Assembly: GCA_018711785.1 (NCBI GenBank)
Contig: DVHW01000006.1
Coordinates: 1-8,494, forward strand
Direction of reading: 5' to 3'
Source: Candidatus Galloscillospira excrementavium
Lineage (GTDB): Bacteria > Bacillota > Clostridia > Oscillospirales > Oscillospiraceae
Length of the DNA stretch: 8,494 nt
Below are positions 1-8,494 of this stretch, in pieces (the first letter of the stretch is position 1; each line of letters opens with the position of its first letter). Made by a program: the position numbers and the translations under genes. The notes beneath the pieces were generated by a model. It saw nothing but the letters and a program-made list of their open reading frames with translations. It was not told the DNA's origin and made no database searches.

Positions 1-3432
<3,432 letters not shown>

Positions 3433-3476
3433 GTGAAATGTTCCTCCTTTTGAAGTGTACCTCAATGAGCGCACCT

Positions 3477-3505
3477 ATTTTACCACTTACCTCTCCTTTT
3501 GTAAA
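3477..3505 (-). promoter_or_regulatory. Predicted sigma-A promoter for nifJ
   Basis: On the minus strand, TTTACA (3505-3500) and TAAAAT (3482-3477) are separated by exactly 17 bases. Each hexamer matches the consensus at five of six positions. Transcription would start near 3470, giving a leader of about 38 bases that carries the GGAGG ribosome site. The surrounding DNA is AT-rich against GC-rich coding flanks. Start position is inferred, not measured. Confidence 0.75.
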
Positions 3506-3534
3506 TCGAATCTTTCCCTTTTTACGTGTTTTCG

Positions 3535-3550
3535 TGAAAGATTTCTTTCA
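3535..3550. promoter_or_regulatory. Inverted repeat, candidate operator in divergent region
   Basis: TGAAAGA-TT-TCTTTCA is a perfect 7+7 inverted repeat with a two-base centre. It sits about 30 bases upstream of the predicted nifJ -35 box and about 70 bases upstream of the comM -35 box, where an activator or shared regulator could bind. It does not match the Rex, CcpA or Fur consensus as I know them. A second, weaker dyad lies at 3567-3587 (CCTG, T-run, CGCC, A-run, GG). Function is unknown, and AT-rich DNA forms such dyads by chance. Confidence 0.35.
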
Positions 3551-3617
3551 AATTTTTCCCTCACAGCCTGTTTTTCGCCAAAAAAGGTGAATGTATCGTC
3601 ATGTTTGCGCCTGGGAA

Positions 3618-3646
3618 TTGCACAATGCGGAAAAATGGGGTATAGT
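3618..3646 (+). promoter_or_regulatory. Predicted sigma-A promoter for comM and downstream genes
   Basis: TTGCAC (3618-3623) and TATAGT (3641-3646) are 17 bases apart. The -10 matches at five of six positions; the -35 keeps only the TTG core. Transcription would begin near 3652, followed by a short leader with GAGGTGG (3668-3674) seven bases before the comM ATG. No other promoter with both boxes was seen between 3682 and 8345, so this may drive the whole cluster. Confidence 0.6.
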
Positions 3647-3681
3647 AGAGGCAGAAAACGGCAGTATGAGGTGGTGGTCCG

Positions 3682-5199
3682 ATGGTATACCAGGTCCGTT
3701 CCCTGGGGCTCCACGGGGTAGAGGGGTACGAGGTGCGGGTGGAGTGCGACCTGTCCGGCGGCCTGCCCGCCTTCGACCTCGTGGGCCTGCCCGACGCGGC
3801 GGTGAAGGAGGCCCGGGAGCGGGTGCGCGCGGCGGTGAAGAACTGCGGCTTCACCTTCCCCGTGTCCCGCATCACGGTGAACCTGGCCCCGGCGGCCCGG
3901 AAGAAGGCGGGCACGGTGTACGACCTGCCCATCCTGGTGGGCATTCTCTGCGCCGGGGGGCAGCTCAGCTGCCGGACCGAGGAGGCCGCCTTTGTGGGGG
4001 AGCTCTCCCTCTCCGGGGCCCTGCGGCCGGTGGCCGGGATGCTACCCATGGCGGCCTGCGCCAAACGGCTGGGCATCAAGGAGCTCTATGTCCCCGCCGA
4101 CTCCGCCGCCGAGGCCACCCTGATTCAGGGGCTCACCGTCTACCCGGTGCCCGACGTGGCCGCCCTAGCCCGGCACCTGACCGGGGAGGAGCCCATCTCC
4201 CCCGCCGCGCCCTGGCGGCCAGGGGATACCTGCCCAGCCGGCCCGGATTTTTCCGAGGTCAAGGGCCAGGAGAACGTGAAGCGGGCCCTGGAGATCGCCG
4301 CCGCCGGGGGCCACAACCTCTGCATGGTGGGTCCCCCGGGCTCCGGCAAGAGCATGCTGGCCCGCCGCCTGCCCTCCATCCTCCCCGACATGACCGAGGC
4401 CGAGGCCTTAGAGGCCACTGAGATCCACTCGGTGGTGGGCCTGACCAGCAAGGACCAGCCCCTGCTCCTCCAGCGGCCCTTCCGCGCGCCCCACCACACG
4501 GTCTCCCCCATGGGCATGGCCGGGGGCGGGGCCAACCCCCGGCCGGGGGAGATCTCCCTGGCCCACAACGGGGTCCTCTTCCTGGACGAGTTGCCCGAGT
4601 TCCACAAGGACGTGCTGGAGGTCCTCCGCCAACCCATGGAGGACGGGGTGGTCACCCTCTCCCGGGCCTCGGGCAGCGTGAGCTACCCCGCCCGCTTCAT
4701 GCTGGTGTGCGCCATGAACCCCTGCAAGTGCGGCTGGTACGGCCACCCCTCCGGTCGGTGCCGGTGCACCGAGGCGGCGGTGGAGAAGTACCAGGGCCGG
4801 GTCTCGGGCCCCCTGATGGACCGCATCGACCTCCATGTGGAGGTACCGCCGGTGGAGTTTGACGAGCTCAGCCGCGCCGCCCCCGCCGAGTCCTCGGCGG
4901 ACATCCGCAAGCGGGTCAACGCCGCCCGGGCGATCCAGACCGCCCGCTTCGGCCCGAATGGGCCCTCCTGCAACGCCCGGATGGGCCGGCGGGAGCTGGA
5001 GCAGTACTGCGCCCTGGACGACGGCTGCCAGGCCATGATGAAAGGGGCCTTCACCCGGCTGGGCCTCACCGCCCGCAGCCACGACCGCATCCTCCGGGTG
5101 GCCCGCACCATCGCCGACCTGGACTCCAGCGAGGCCATCCAGGCCCCCCACCTGGCCGAGGCCCTCCAGTACCGCTCCTCCCGGTACCTGGTGCCCTGA
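3682..5199 (+). CDS. comM: YifB/ComM-family AAA+ ATPase (Mg chelatase-like)
   Basis: 505 residues, the usual length for this family. ComM is known in Vibrio cholerae as a hexameric helicase that speeds branch migration during integration of transforming DNA; homologues occur widely, also in bacteria not known to be competent, so its role here is inferred. Seen in order: N-terminal domain with SRITVNLAPA and KAGTVYDLPI (Lon-protease-like fold in this family); Walker A GPPGSGKS at 217-224; Walker B LFLDE ending D302-E303; a Cys cluster CxC-x9-CxC at C348, C350, C360 and C362, plausibly zinc-binding; and a C-terminal helical domain ending SSRYLVP. The ATG at 3682 is fixed by GAGGTGG seven bases upstream. 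First gene of the rightward cluster; XRE gene follows after 72 bases. No other competence gene is in view. It uses occasional CTA and TTA codons, unlike nifJ. Confidence 0.95.
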   Translation: MVYQVRSLGLHGVEGYEVRVECDLSGGLPAFDLVGLPDAAVKEARERVRAAVKNCGFTFPVSRITVNLAPAARKKAGTVYDLPILVGILCAGGQLSCRTEEAAFVGELSLSGALRPVAGMLPMAACAKRLGIKELYVPADSAAEATLIQGLTVYPVPDVAALARHLTGEEPISPAAPWRPGDTCPAGPDFSEVKGQENVKRALEIAAAGGHNLCMVGPPGSGKSMLARRLPSILPDMTEAEALEATEIHSVVGLTSKDQPLLLQRPFRAPHHTVSPMGMAGGGANPRPGEISLAHNGVLFLDELPEFHKDVLEVLRQPMEDGVVTLSRASGSVSYPARFMLVCAMNPCKCGWYGHPSGRCRCTEAAVEKYQGRVSGPLMDRIDLHVEVPPVEFDELSRAAPAESSADIRKRVNAARAIQTARFGPNGPSCNARMGRRELEQYCALDDGCQAMMKGAFTRLGLTARSHDRILRVARTIADLDSSEAIQAPHLAEALQYRSSRYLVP

Positions 5200-5247
5200 G
5201 CCTCTCGCGCAGGGGGCCCGCGGCCCGTCCCATCCCAGTGACAACTA

Positions 5248-5260
5248 TTATTATAAATAA
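5248..5260. promoter_or_regulatory. AT-rich dyad just upstream of the XRE ribosome site
   Basis: TTATT-ATA-AATAA is a perfect inverted repeat in an island of AT-only bases between GC-rich comM and the XRE gene. It abuts the GGAG ribosome site at 5261-5264. It could be an autoregulatory operator or simply an unstructured translation start. TATTAT or TATAAA inside it resemble a -10 box, but no -35 lies at the proper distance, so an independent promoter is doubtful. Confidence 0.3.
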
Positions 5261-5271
5261 GGAGAATCTCT

Positions 5272-5739
5272 ATGATCACCCTGGCACAGCGCATTGAACA
5301 GCTCCGGACTGACGCGGGGTACAGCCGCGCCGGTCTGGCCTCCGCCCTGGGCTTCCCCAAGGGCGCCTTTGACAAGTTCGAGACCGGCCGGGCCACCCCC
5401 ACCAAGGAGCAGCAGGCCAAGATCGCCGACTTTTTCAGCGTGTCCCTGTTCTATCTCCGGGGGGAGAGCAACGACCCCACCCGGCAGGAGGACTGGATCG
5501 ACATGCCGGTAGAGGAGGACGAGCCTGGCTATGTCCCCATGCCCTCCCCCAGGGCCAAAGCCAAGGCCCCCAAGGCCGACTCCCCCGCCCAGGAGGGGGG
5601 CTCCCTGCTGGACTCCCTCCTCTCGGGCAGGCAGGCCCAGGCGGCCCTGCGCGCCGCGGTGCTGGAGGTCCTCCGCTCCCCGGAGGGGCAGGCCCTCATC
5701 GCCAAGGCGGTGCATAAGGAGCTCAGCCGGGGCCGCTGA
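5272..5739 (+). CDS. Small XRE-family helix-turn-helix protein, target unknown
   Basis: 155 residues. Residues 3-62 read as a Cro/C1-type helix-turn-helix: LAQRIEQLRTDAGYSRAGLA, then a recognition-helix region around FPKGAFDKFETGRATPT and a closing helix KIADFFSVSLFYLRGE, the common 'start counting, stop at the small dimerising helix' pattern. Residues 66-107 are a low-complexity linker, first acidic (EEDE) and then rich in Ala, Lys and Pro, likely disordered. Residues 108-155 (LLDSLLSGRQ...SRGR) look like two amphipathic helices. No membrane segment, signal peptide, peptidase or toxin motif is visible. The start is set by AAGGAG seven bases before the ATG. It lies between comM and thiI on the same strand, 72 and 136 bases away, so it may be cotranscribed. 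It is probably a DNA-binding regulator; its targets and whether it controls its neighbours are not visible. Confidence 0.85.
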   Translation: MITLAQRIEQLRTDAGYSRAGLASALGFPKGAFDKFETGRATPTKEQQAKIADFFSVSLFYLRGESNDPTRQEDWIDMPVEEDEPGYVPMPSPRAKAKAPKADSPAQEGGSLLDSLLSGRQAQAALRAAVLEVLRSPEGQALIAKAVHKELSRGR

Positions 5740-5744
5740 CAGCT

Positions 5745-5774
5745 TCTCTAAAAAGCATAGCCTTTTTGGAGAGA
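5745..5774 (+). other. Stem-loop between XRE gene and thiI
   Basis: TCTCT-AAAAAG (5745-5755), loop CATAGC, CTTTTT (5762-5767), a two-base GG bulge, then AGAGA (5770-5774): eleven base pairs in total. It begins five bases after the XRE stop codon. It is not followed by a T-run, so it is not a standard terminator; it could protect a processed mRNA end or bind a protein. The stem is AT-rich and only moderately stable. The rest of the 136-base gap shows a T-run at 5802-5807 with no GC hairpin before it. Confidence 0.35.
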
Positions 5775-5862
5775 GCGTCCCGGCGGAAAACGGATTTTGA
5801 ATTTTTTCGCGCCTGCGGATGTGAACTCTGCGAGGCCCATTTTACCAATCCATATAGAGAAC

Positions 5863-5867
5863 AGGAG
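5863..5867 (+). promoter_or_regulatory. Ribosome binding site fixing a TTG start for thiI
   Basis: AGGAG lies eight bases before TTG at 5876 but seventeen before the first in-frame ATG at 5885. The spacing favours TTG, and the resulting N-terminus (MNEMFLLKLGELVLKG) aligns with the usual ThiI start, in which a few residues precede the first strand. Confidence 0.75.
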
Positions 5868-5875
5868 TTTTACGT

Positions 5876-7045
5876 TTGAACGAGATGTTTCTGCTCAAGC
5901 TGGGGGAGCTGGTCCTGAAGGGCCTGAACCGGCGGATGTTCGAGGACAAGCTCATCGCCAACGCCCAGCGCCGCCTGAAGGCCCACGGGGACTTCAAGGT
6001 CTACACCAAGCAGTCCACCATGTATGTGGAGCCCAAACATGACGGCTGCGACATGGACGGTGCCTGGGAGGCGCTGAAGAAGGTCTTCGGCATCGTGGGC
6101 CTGAGCCGGGCCCGGGCCTGCGCCAAAGACGCCGACGCCATGCTGGCCACCGCCAAGACCTACCTCCACGGCCAGCTCTCCTCCGCCCGCACCTTCAAGG
6201 TGGAGGCCAAGCGGGCGGACAAGACCTTCCCCATGACCTCCATCCAACTCTCCCAGTACGTGGGGGGTGAGCTGGACGACGCCTTTCCCAACCTGAAGGT
6301 GGACGTCCACCACCCCGAGCTCACCGTCCATTTGGAGGTGCGGGACTACGCCGCCTTCGTCCACGCCGACCCGGAGCCCGGCGCCGGCGGCCTGCCGGTG
6401 GGGGCGAACGGCCGGGCGGTGAGTCTGCTCTCCGGGGGCATCGACTCCCCGGTGGCCTCCTGGATGATGGCCAAGCGGGGCCTGGCCCTGGAGATGGTCC
6501 ACTTCTTCTCCTACCCCTACACCTCTCCGGAGGCCAAGGAGAAGGTCATCGAGCTGGCCCGCCTCCTCACCCCCTGGTGCGGCCGGCTCACCGTCCACGT
6601 GGTGCCCTTCACGGAAATCCAGGAGGAGCTGCGCCGCTCCTGCCCGGAGGAGCTTTTCACCGTGCTCATGCGTCGGTTCATGATGCGCATCGCCCAGCGG
6701 GTGGCCTTCCGCACCGGGGCGGGGGCCATCGTCACCGGCGAGTGCCTGGGCCAGGTGGCCAGCCAGACCATGGAGGCCATGCGCTGCACCGAGGCGGTGT
6801 GCGAGCTGCCCATGCTCCGGCCCGTGGTGGGTATGGACAAGGAGGAGATCGTCCGCATTGCCCGGAAGATCGGCACCTTTGAGACCTCCATCCTCCCCTA
6901 CGAGGACTGCTGCACCGTCTTTACCCCCCGCCACCCCCGGCTGCGCCCCGTACTGGGGGAGCTGGAGCGCGCCGAGGCCGCCCTGGACATCGAGGCCCTG
7001 GTGGACCGGGCGGTGAAGGGCATCGAGCGCATTAAGGTGGGCTGA
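5876..7045 (+). CDS. thiI: tRNA 4-thiouridine synthase ThiI, short form without rhodanese domain
   Basis: 389 residues. ThiI adenylates U8 of tRNA and inserts sulfur to give 4-thiouridine, a near-UV sensor; in some bacteria it also supplies sulfur for the thiamine thiazole. Seen: N-terminal ferredoxin-like part with LVLKGLNRRMFEDKL; a THUMP RNA-binding domain over about residues 60-165; PP-loop SGGIDSP at 186-192; GECLGQVASQT at 288-298; and paired C345-C346 in PYEDCC, a likely site for sulfur transfer. The chain stops near there and lacks the C-terminal rhodanese domain of the 482-residue E. coli protein, as does the roughly 400-residue Bacillus subtilis form, which takes sulfur directly from a dedicated cysteine desulfurase. 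No desulfurase or thiamine gene is in this window. TTG is the chosen start (see ribosome site). cinA follows after 37 bases, so cotranscription is likely. Confidence 0.95.
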   Translation: MNEMFLLKLGELVLKGLNRRMFEDKLIANAQRRLKAHGDFKVYTKQSTMYVEPKHDGCDMDGAWEALKKVFGIVGLSRARACAKDADAMLATAKTYLHGQLSSARTFKVEAKRADKTFPMTSIQLSQYVGGELDDAFPNLKVDVHHPELTVHLEVRDYAAFVHADPEPGAGGLPVGANGRAVSLLSGGIDSPVASWMMAKRGLALEMVHFFSYPYTSPEAKEKVIELARLLTPWCGRLTVHVVPFTEIQEELRRSCPEELFTVLMRRFMMRIAQRVAFRTGAGAIVTGECLGQVASQTMEAMRCTEAVCELPMLRPVVGMDKEEIVRIARKIGTFETSILPYEDCCTVFTPRHPRLRPVLGELERAEAALDIEALVDRAVKGIERIKVG

Positions 7046-7082
7046 GACAGGACCCACAGATCAGAAAAGGAAGTGCATCCCC

Positions 7083-8345
7083 ATGTCCCACTCTGCGGAA
7101 CTTATCGCCGTGGGCACCGAGCTGCTCCTGGGCGAGATCGCAAATACCGACGCTCAGATGCTCTCCCAGGGGCTCTCCGCCCTGGGCATCAACGTCTACT
7201 ACCACACCGTGGTGGGGGATAACCCCCAGCGGCTGCGCGCGGCGGTGGAGCTGGCCCGCACCCGGGCCGACGTCATCATCACCACCGGCGGCCTGGGTCC
7301 CACCTGCGACGACCTGACCAAGAACATCCTGGCCGAGTGCTTCGGCCGGAAGCTGGTGTACAACGCCGAGGCAGCGGCGCGGATGGAGGACTTCTTCCGC
7401 CGCATCGGCCGGCCCATGACCGAGAACAACTACCAGCAGGCCTACGTGCCCGAGGGGGCGGAGGTCTTTCAAAACGACTGGGGCACCGCCCCGGGCTGCG
7501 CCTTTGAAGAGGGGGGCGTCCACGTGCTCATGCTCCCCGGCCCGCCGGGGGAGTGCCGGGCCATGTTCCGCCACCGGGCGGTGCCCTACCTCCGGCGGCT
7601 CTCCCAGGGGGTCATCCTCTCCCGCTCCCTGCGGCTGTTCGGCCTGGGGGAGTCGGCGGTGGAGGCGGAGCTCCGGGATGAGATGAATGCCATGACCAAC
7701 CCCACTCTGGCCCCCTACGCCAAGATCGGGGAGGTGGAGCTGCGCATCACCGCCCGGGGGGCGGACGAGGCCGCCGCCCAGGCCCTCATCGCCCCGGTGG
7801 AGGAGGAGCTCCGGGAGCGGTTCGGCTCCCTCATCTACGGCGCCGACGTGGACAGCCTGGAGCAGGTGCTGCTGGAGCTTCTGAGGGACCGGGGCCTCAC
7901 CCTGGGCACCGCCGAGAGCTGCACCGGGGGTCTCACCGCCAAGCGCATGACCGACCTGGCCGGCTCCTCCGCCGTGTTCCGGGGTGGTGTGGTCAGCTAC
8001 ACCAATGAGGTGAAGCGGGACGTGCTGGGGGTACCCCAGGACCTCCTGGACCGGGAGGGCGCGGTGAGCGAGCCGGTGGCCCGGGCCATGGCCGAGGGGG
8101 CCCGGCGGGTGCTGGGCTGCGACCTGGCCCTCTCCTTCACCGGCGTGGCCGGGCCGGACCGGGACGACCGGGGCAATGAGGTGGGGCTGGTGTACGTGGC
8201 CCTAGCCGCCCCCGGGGAGACCCGGGTCCGGGTGCTCCGGAACGGCCCCACCCGGGGCCGCTCCGGTGTGCGGCACATCGCCGCCAGCCACGGCTTTGAC
8301 ATGGCCCGCCGGTGGCTCACCGGCCTGCCGGACCGGGACAAGTGA
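7083..8345 (+). CDS. cinA: CinA-family protein, MoCF-like domain plus NMN deamidase (PncC) domain
   Basis: 420 residues, the usual two-domain length. The C-terminal domain in this family hydrolyses nicotinamide mononucleotide to nicotinate mononucleotide for NAD recycling; the N-terminal domain resembles molybdopterin-binding proteins and has ADP-ribose pyrophosphatase activity in characterised members. Seen: GTELLLGE at 11-18, TTGGLGPTCDDLT at 67-79 and LPGPPGE at 151-157 in the first domain; AESCTGG at 277-283 with the expected catalytic S279, then SYTNEVK with Y306 and K311, and GAVSEPVA in the second. The loop that usually reads GPDGG is GPDRDDRGNEVG at 357-368, a departure from the common form. 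The ATG at 7083 has AAAGGAAG upstream, at slightly long spacing. In streptococci the gene is competence-induced and linked to recA; comM lies nearby here, but no competence control is visible. A strong stem-loop ends the unit. Confidence 0.95.
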   Translation: MSHSAELIAVGTELLLGEIANTDAQMLSQGLSALGINVYYHTVVGDNPQRLRAAVELARTRADVIITTGGLGPTCDDLTKNILAECFGRKLVYNAEAAARMEDFFRRIGRPMTENNYQQAYVPEGAEVFQNDWGTAPGCAFEEGGVHVLMLPGPPGECRAMFRHRAVPYLRRLSQGVILSRSLRLFGLGESAVEAELRDEMNAMTNPTLAPYAKIGEVELRITARGADEAAAQALIAPVEEELRERFGSLIYGADVDSLEQVLLELLRDRGLTLGTAESCTGGLTAKRMTDLAGSSAVFRGGVVSYTNEVKRDVLGVPQDLLDREGAVSEPVARAMAEGARRVLGCDLALSFTGVAGPDRDDRGNEVGLVYVALAAPGETRVRVLRNGPTRGRSGVRHIAASHGFDMARRWLTGLPDRDK

Positions 8346-8357
8346 CGAGAGAGACCA

Positions 8358-8405
8358 GACGCCCGGCGCGCCCCTTTTCGGGGCGCGCCGGGCGTCATTC
8401 GTTTT
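8358..8405 (+). terminator. Rho-independent terminator after cinA
   Basis: A perfect 17-bp stem (arms 8358-8374 and 8380-8396, sequence GACGCCCGGCGCGCCCC and its complement) closes a TTTTC loop. It begins 12 bases after the cinA stop and is followed by ATTCGTTTT, a short and interrupted T-run. The reverse direction has no T-run, so it acts for the rightward genes. Each arm contains GGCGCGCC. Confidence 0.85.
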
Positions 8406-8419
8406 CCCGCCTTACCGCC

Positions 8420-8438
8420 CTCCCGGAAAGTCCGGGGG
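8420..8438. other. Small GC stem-loop downstream of the cinA terminator
   Basis: CTCCCGGA (8420-8427), loop AAG, TCCGGGGG (8431-8438): eight pairs including one T-G wobble. No T-run follows on either strand. It lies in a 98-base non-coding stretch together with an AT-rich segment (8439-8459). It could be part of a structured RNA or a leader of a gene beyond the right edge; nothing more can be said. Confidence 0.4.
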
Positions 8439-8470
8439 TCATAAGAAAGTAATATTTACCTTTCGCAGGA

Positions 8471-8494
8471 ACGGCATGGCTTCGGTCATGCCGT
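8471..8494 (+). terminator. Stem-loop with cUUCGg tetraloop at the right edge, possible terminator
   Basis: ACGGCATGGC (8471-8480), loop TTCG, GTCATGCCGT (8485-8494): ten pairs, including one G-T wobble, closed by the very stable C(UUCG)G tetraloop. The stem ends exactly at the window boundary, so whether a T-run follows cannot be seen. If it does, this is a second terminator after cinA or the end of a short RNA from the 8397-8470 stretch. The minus strand has no T-run after it, which argues against it ending a leftward gene. Confidence 0.55.

Noticed and set aside
3455..3721. Small open frames on both strands inside the nifJ-comM gap
   Set aside because: They overlap both predicted promoters and run into comM in another frame; no family resemblance.
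5214..5226. GGGCC-CGC-GGCCC hairpin after comM as a terminator
   Set aside because: Only five pairs with a three-base loop and no T-run after it; such dyads are frequent in GC-rich DNA.
4408..5244. 278-codon open frame on the minus strand opposite comM
   Set aside because: Mirrored register of comM with no recognisable domain; ComM itself has Walker motifs and the expected length.
5252..5257. TATAAA as a -10 box of a separate XRE promoter
   Set aside because: The position 17 bases upstream has no -35-like hexamer, and the start site would fall on the ribosome site.
5870..7057. 395-codon open frame on the minus strand opposite thiI
   Set aside because: Same mirrored register as thiI, His/Gly/Leu-rich composition, no motif; a by-product of codon choice.

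Overview
The window is a GC-rich stretch of an anaerobic bacterial chromosome. It carries five protein genes, all recognisable at family level. The likely source is a high-GC member of the Clostridia, such as the Flavonifractor/Oscillospiraceae group. This placement is inferred from four things: a single-chain, oxygen-sensitive pyruvate:ferredoxin oxidoreductase; strong GGAGG-type ribosome binding sites; a ThiI without a rhodanese domain, as in Bacillus-type proteins; and AT-rich, sigma-A-like promoters set in GC-rich coding DNA. No ribosomal RNA or marker gene is present to confirm it.

Layout. Positions 1-3432 (minus strand) hold pyruvate:ferredoxin oxidoreductase, which starts at 3432 and runs off the left edge before its C-terminus. 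Positions 3433-3681 are an AT-rich divergent regulatory region with a well-formed promoter on each strand and a perfect 7+7 inverted repeat between them. Positions 3682-8345 (plus strand) hold four genes in a row: comM (YifB-family AAA+ ATPase), a small XRE-type DNA-binding protein, thiI (tRNA 4-thiouridine synthase, TTG start) and cinA (two-domain NMN deamidase family protein). The gaps are 72, 136 and 37 bases. Twelve bases after cinA comes a perfect 17-bp GC stem-loop that reads as a terminator. Two further stem-loops follow, the last with a cUUCGg tetraloop cut by the right edge.

How it fits together. The oxidoreductase is a core energy enzyme, converting pyruvate to acetyl-CoA plus reduced ferredoxin. 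The rightward cluster is housekeeping: branch migration during recombination (ComM), tRNA thiolation (ThiI), pyridine-nucleotide salvage (CinA), and a regulator of unknown target. Nothing shows that these act as one pathway; they appear to be neighbours sharing at least part of a transcript.

I did not find a convincing undescribed system. The points most worth a second look are the XRE protein with its conserved-looking helical tail, an extra CxCxxC cluster in the oxidoreductase, an altered loop in CinA, and the string of stem-loops at the right end. Very long open frames opposite every gene are explained by codon choice and are not annotated as genes.
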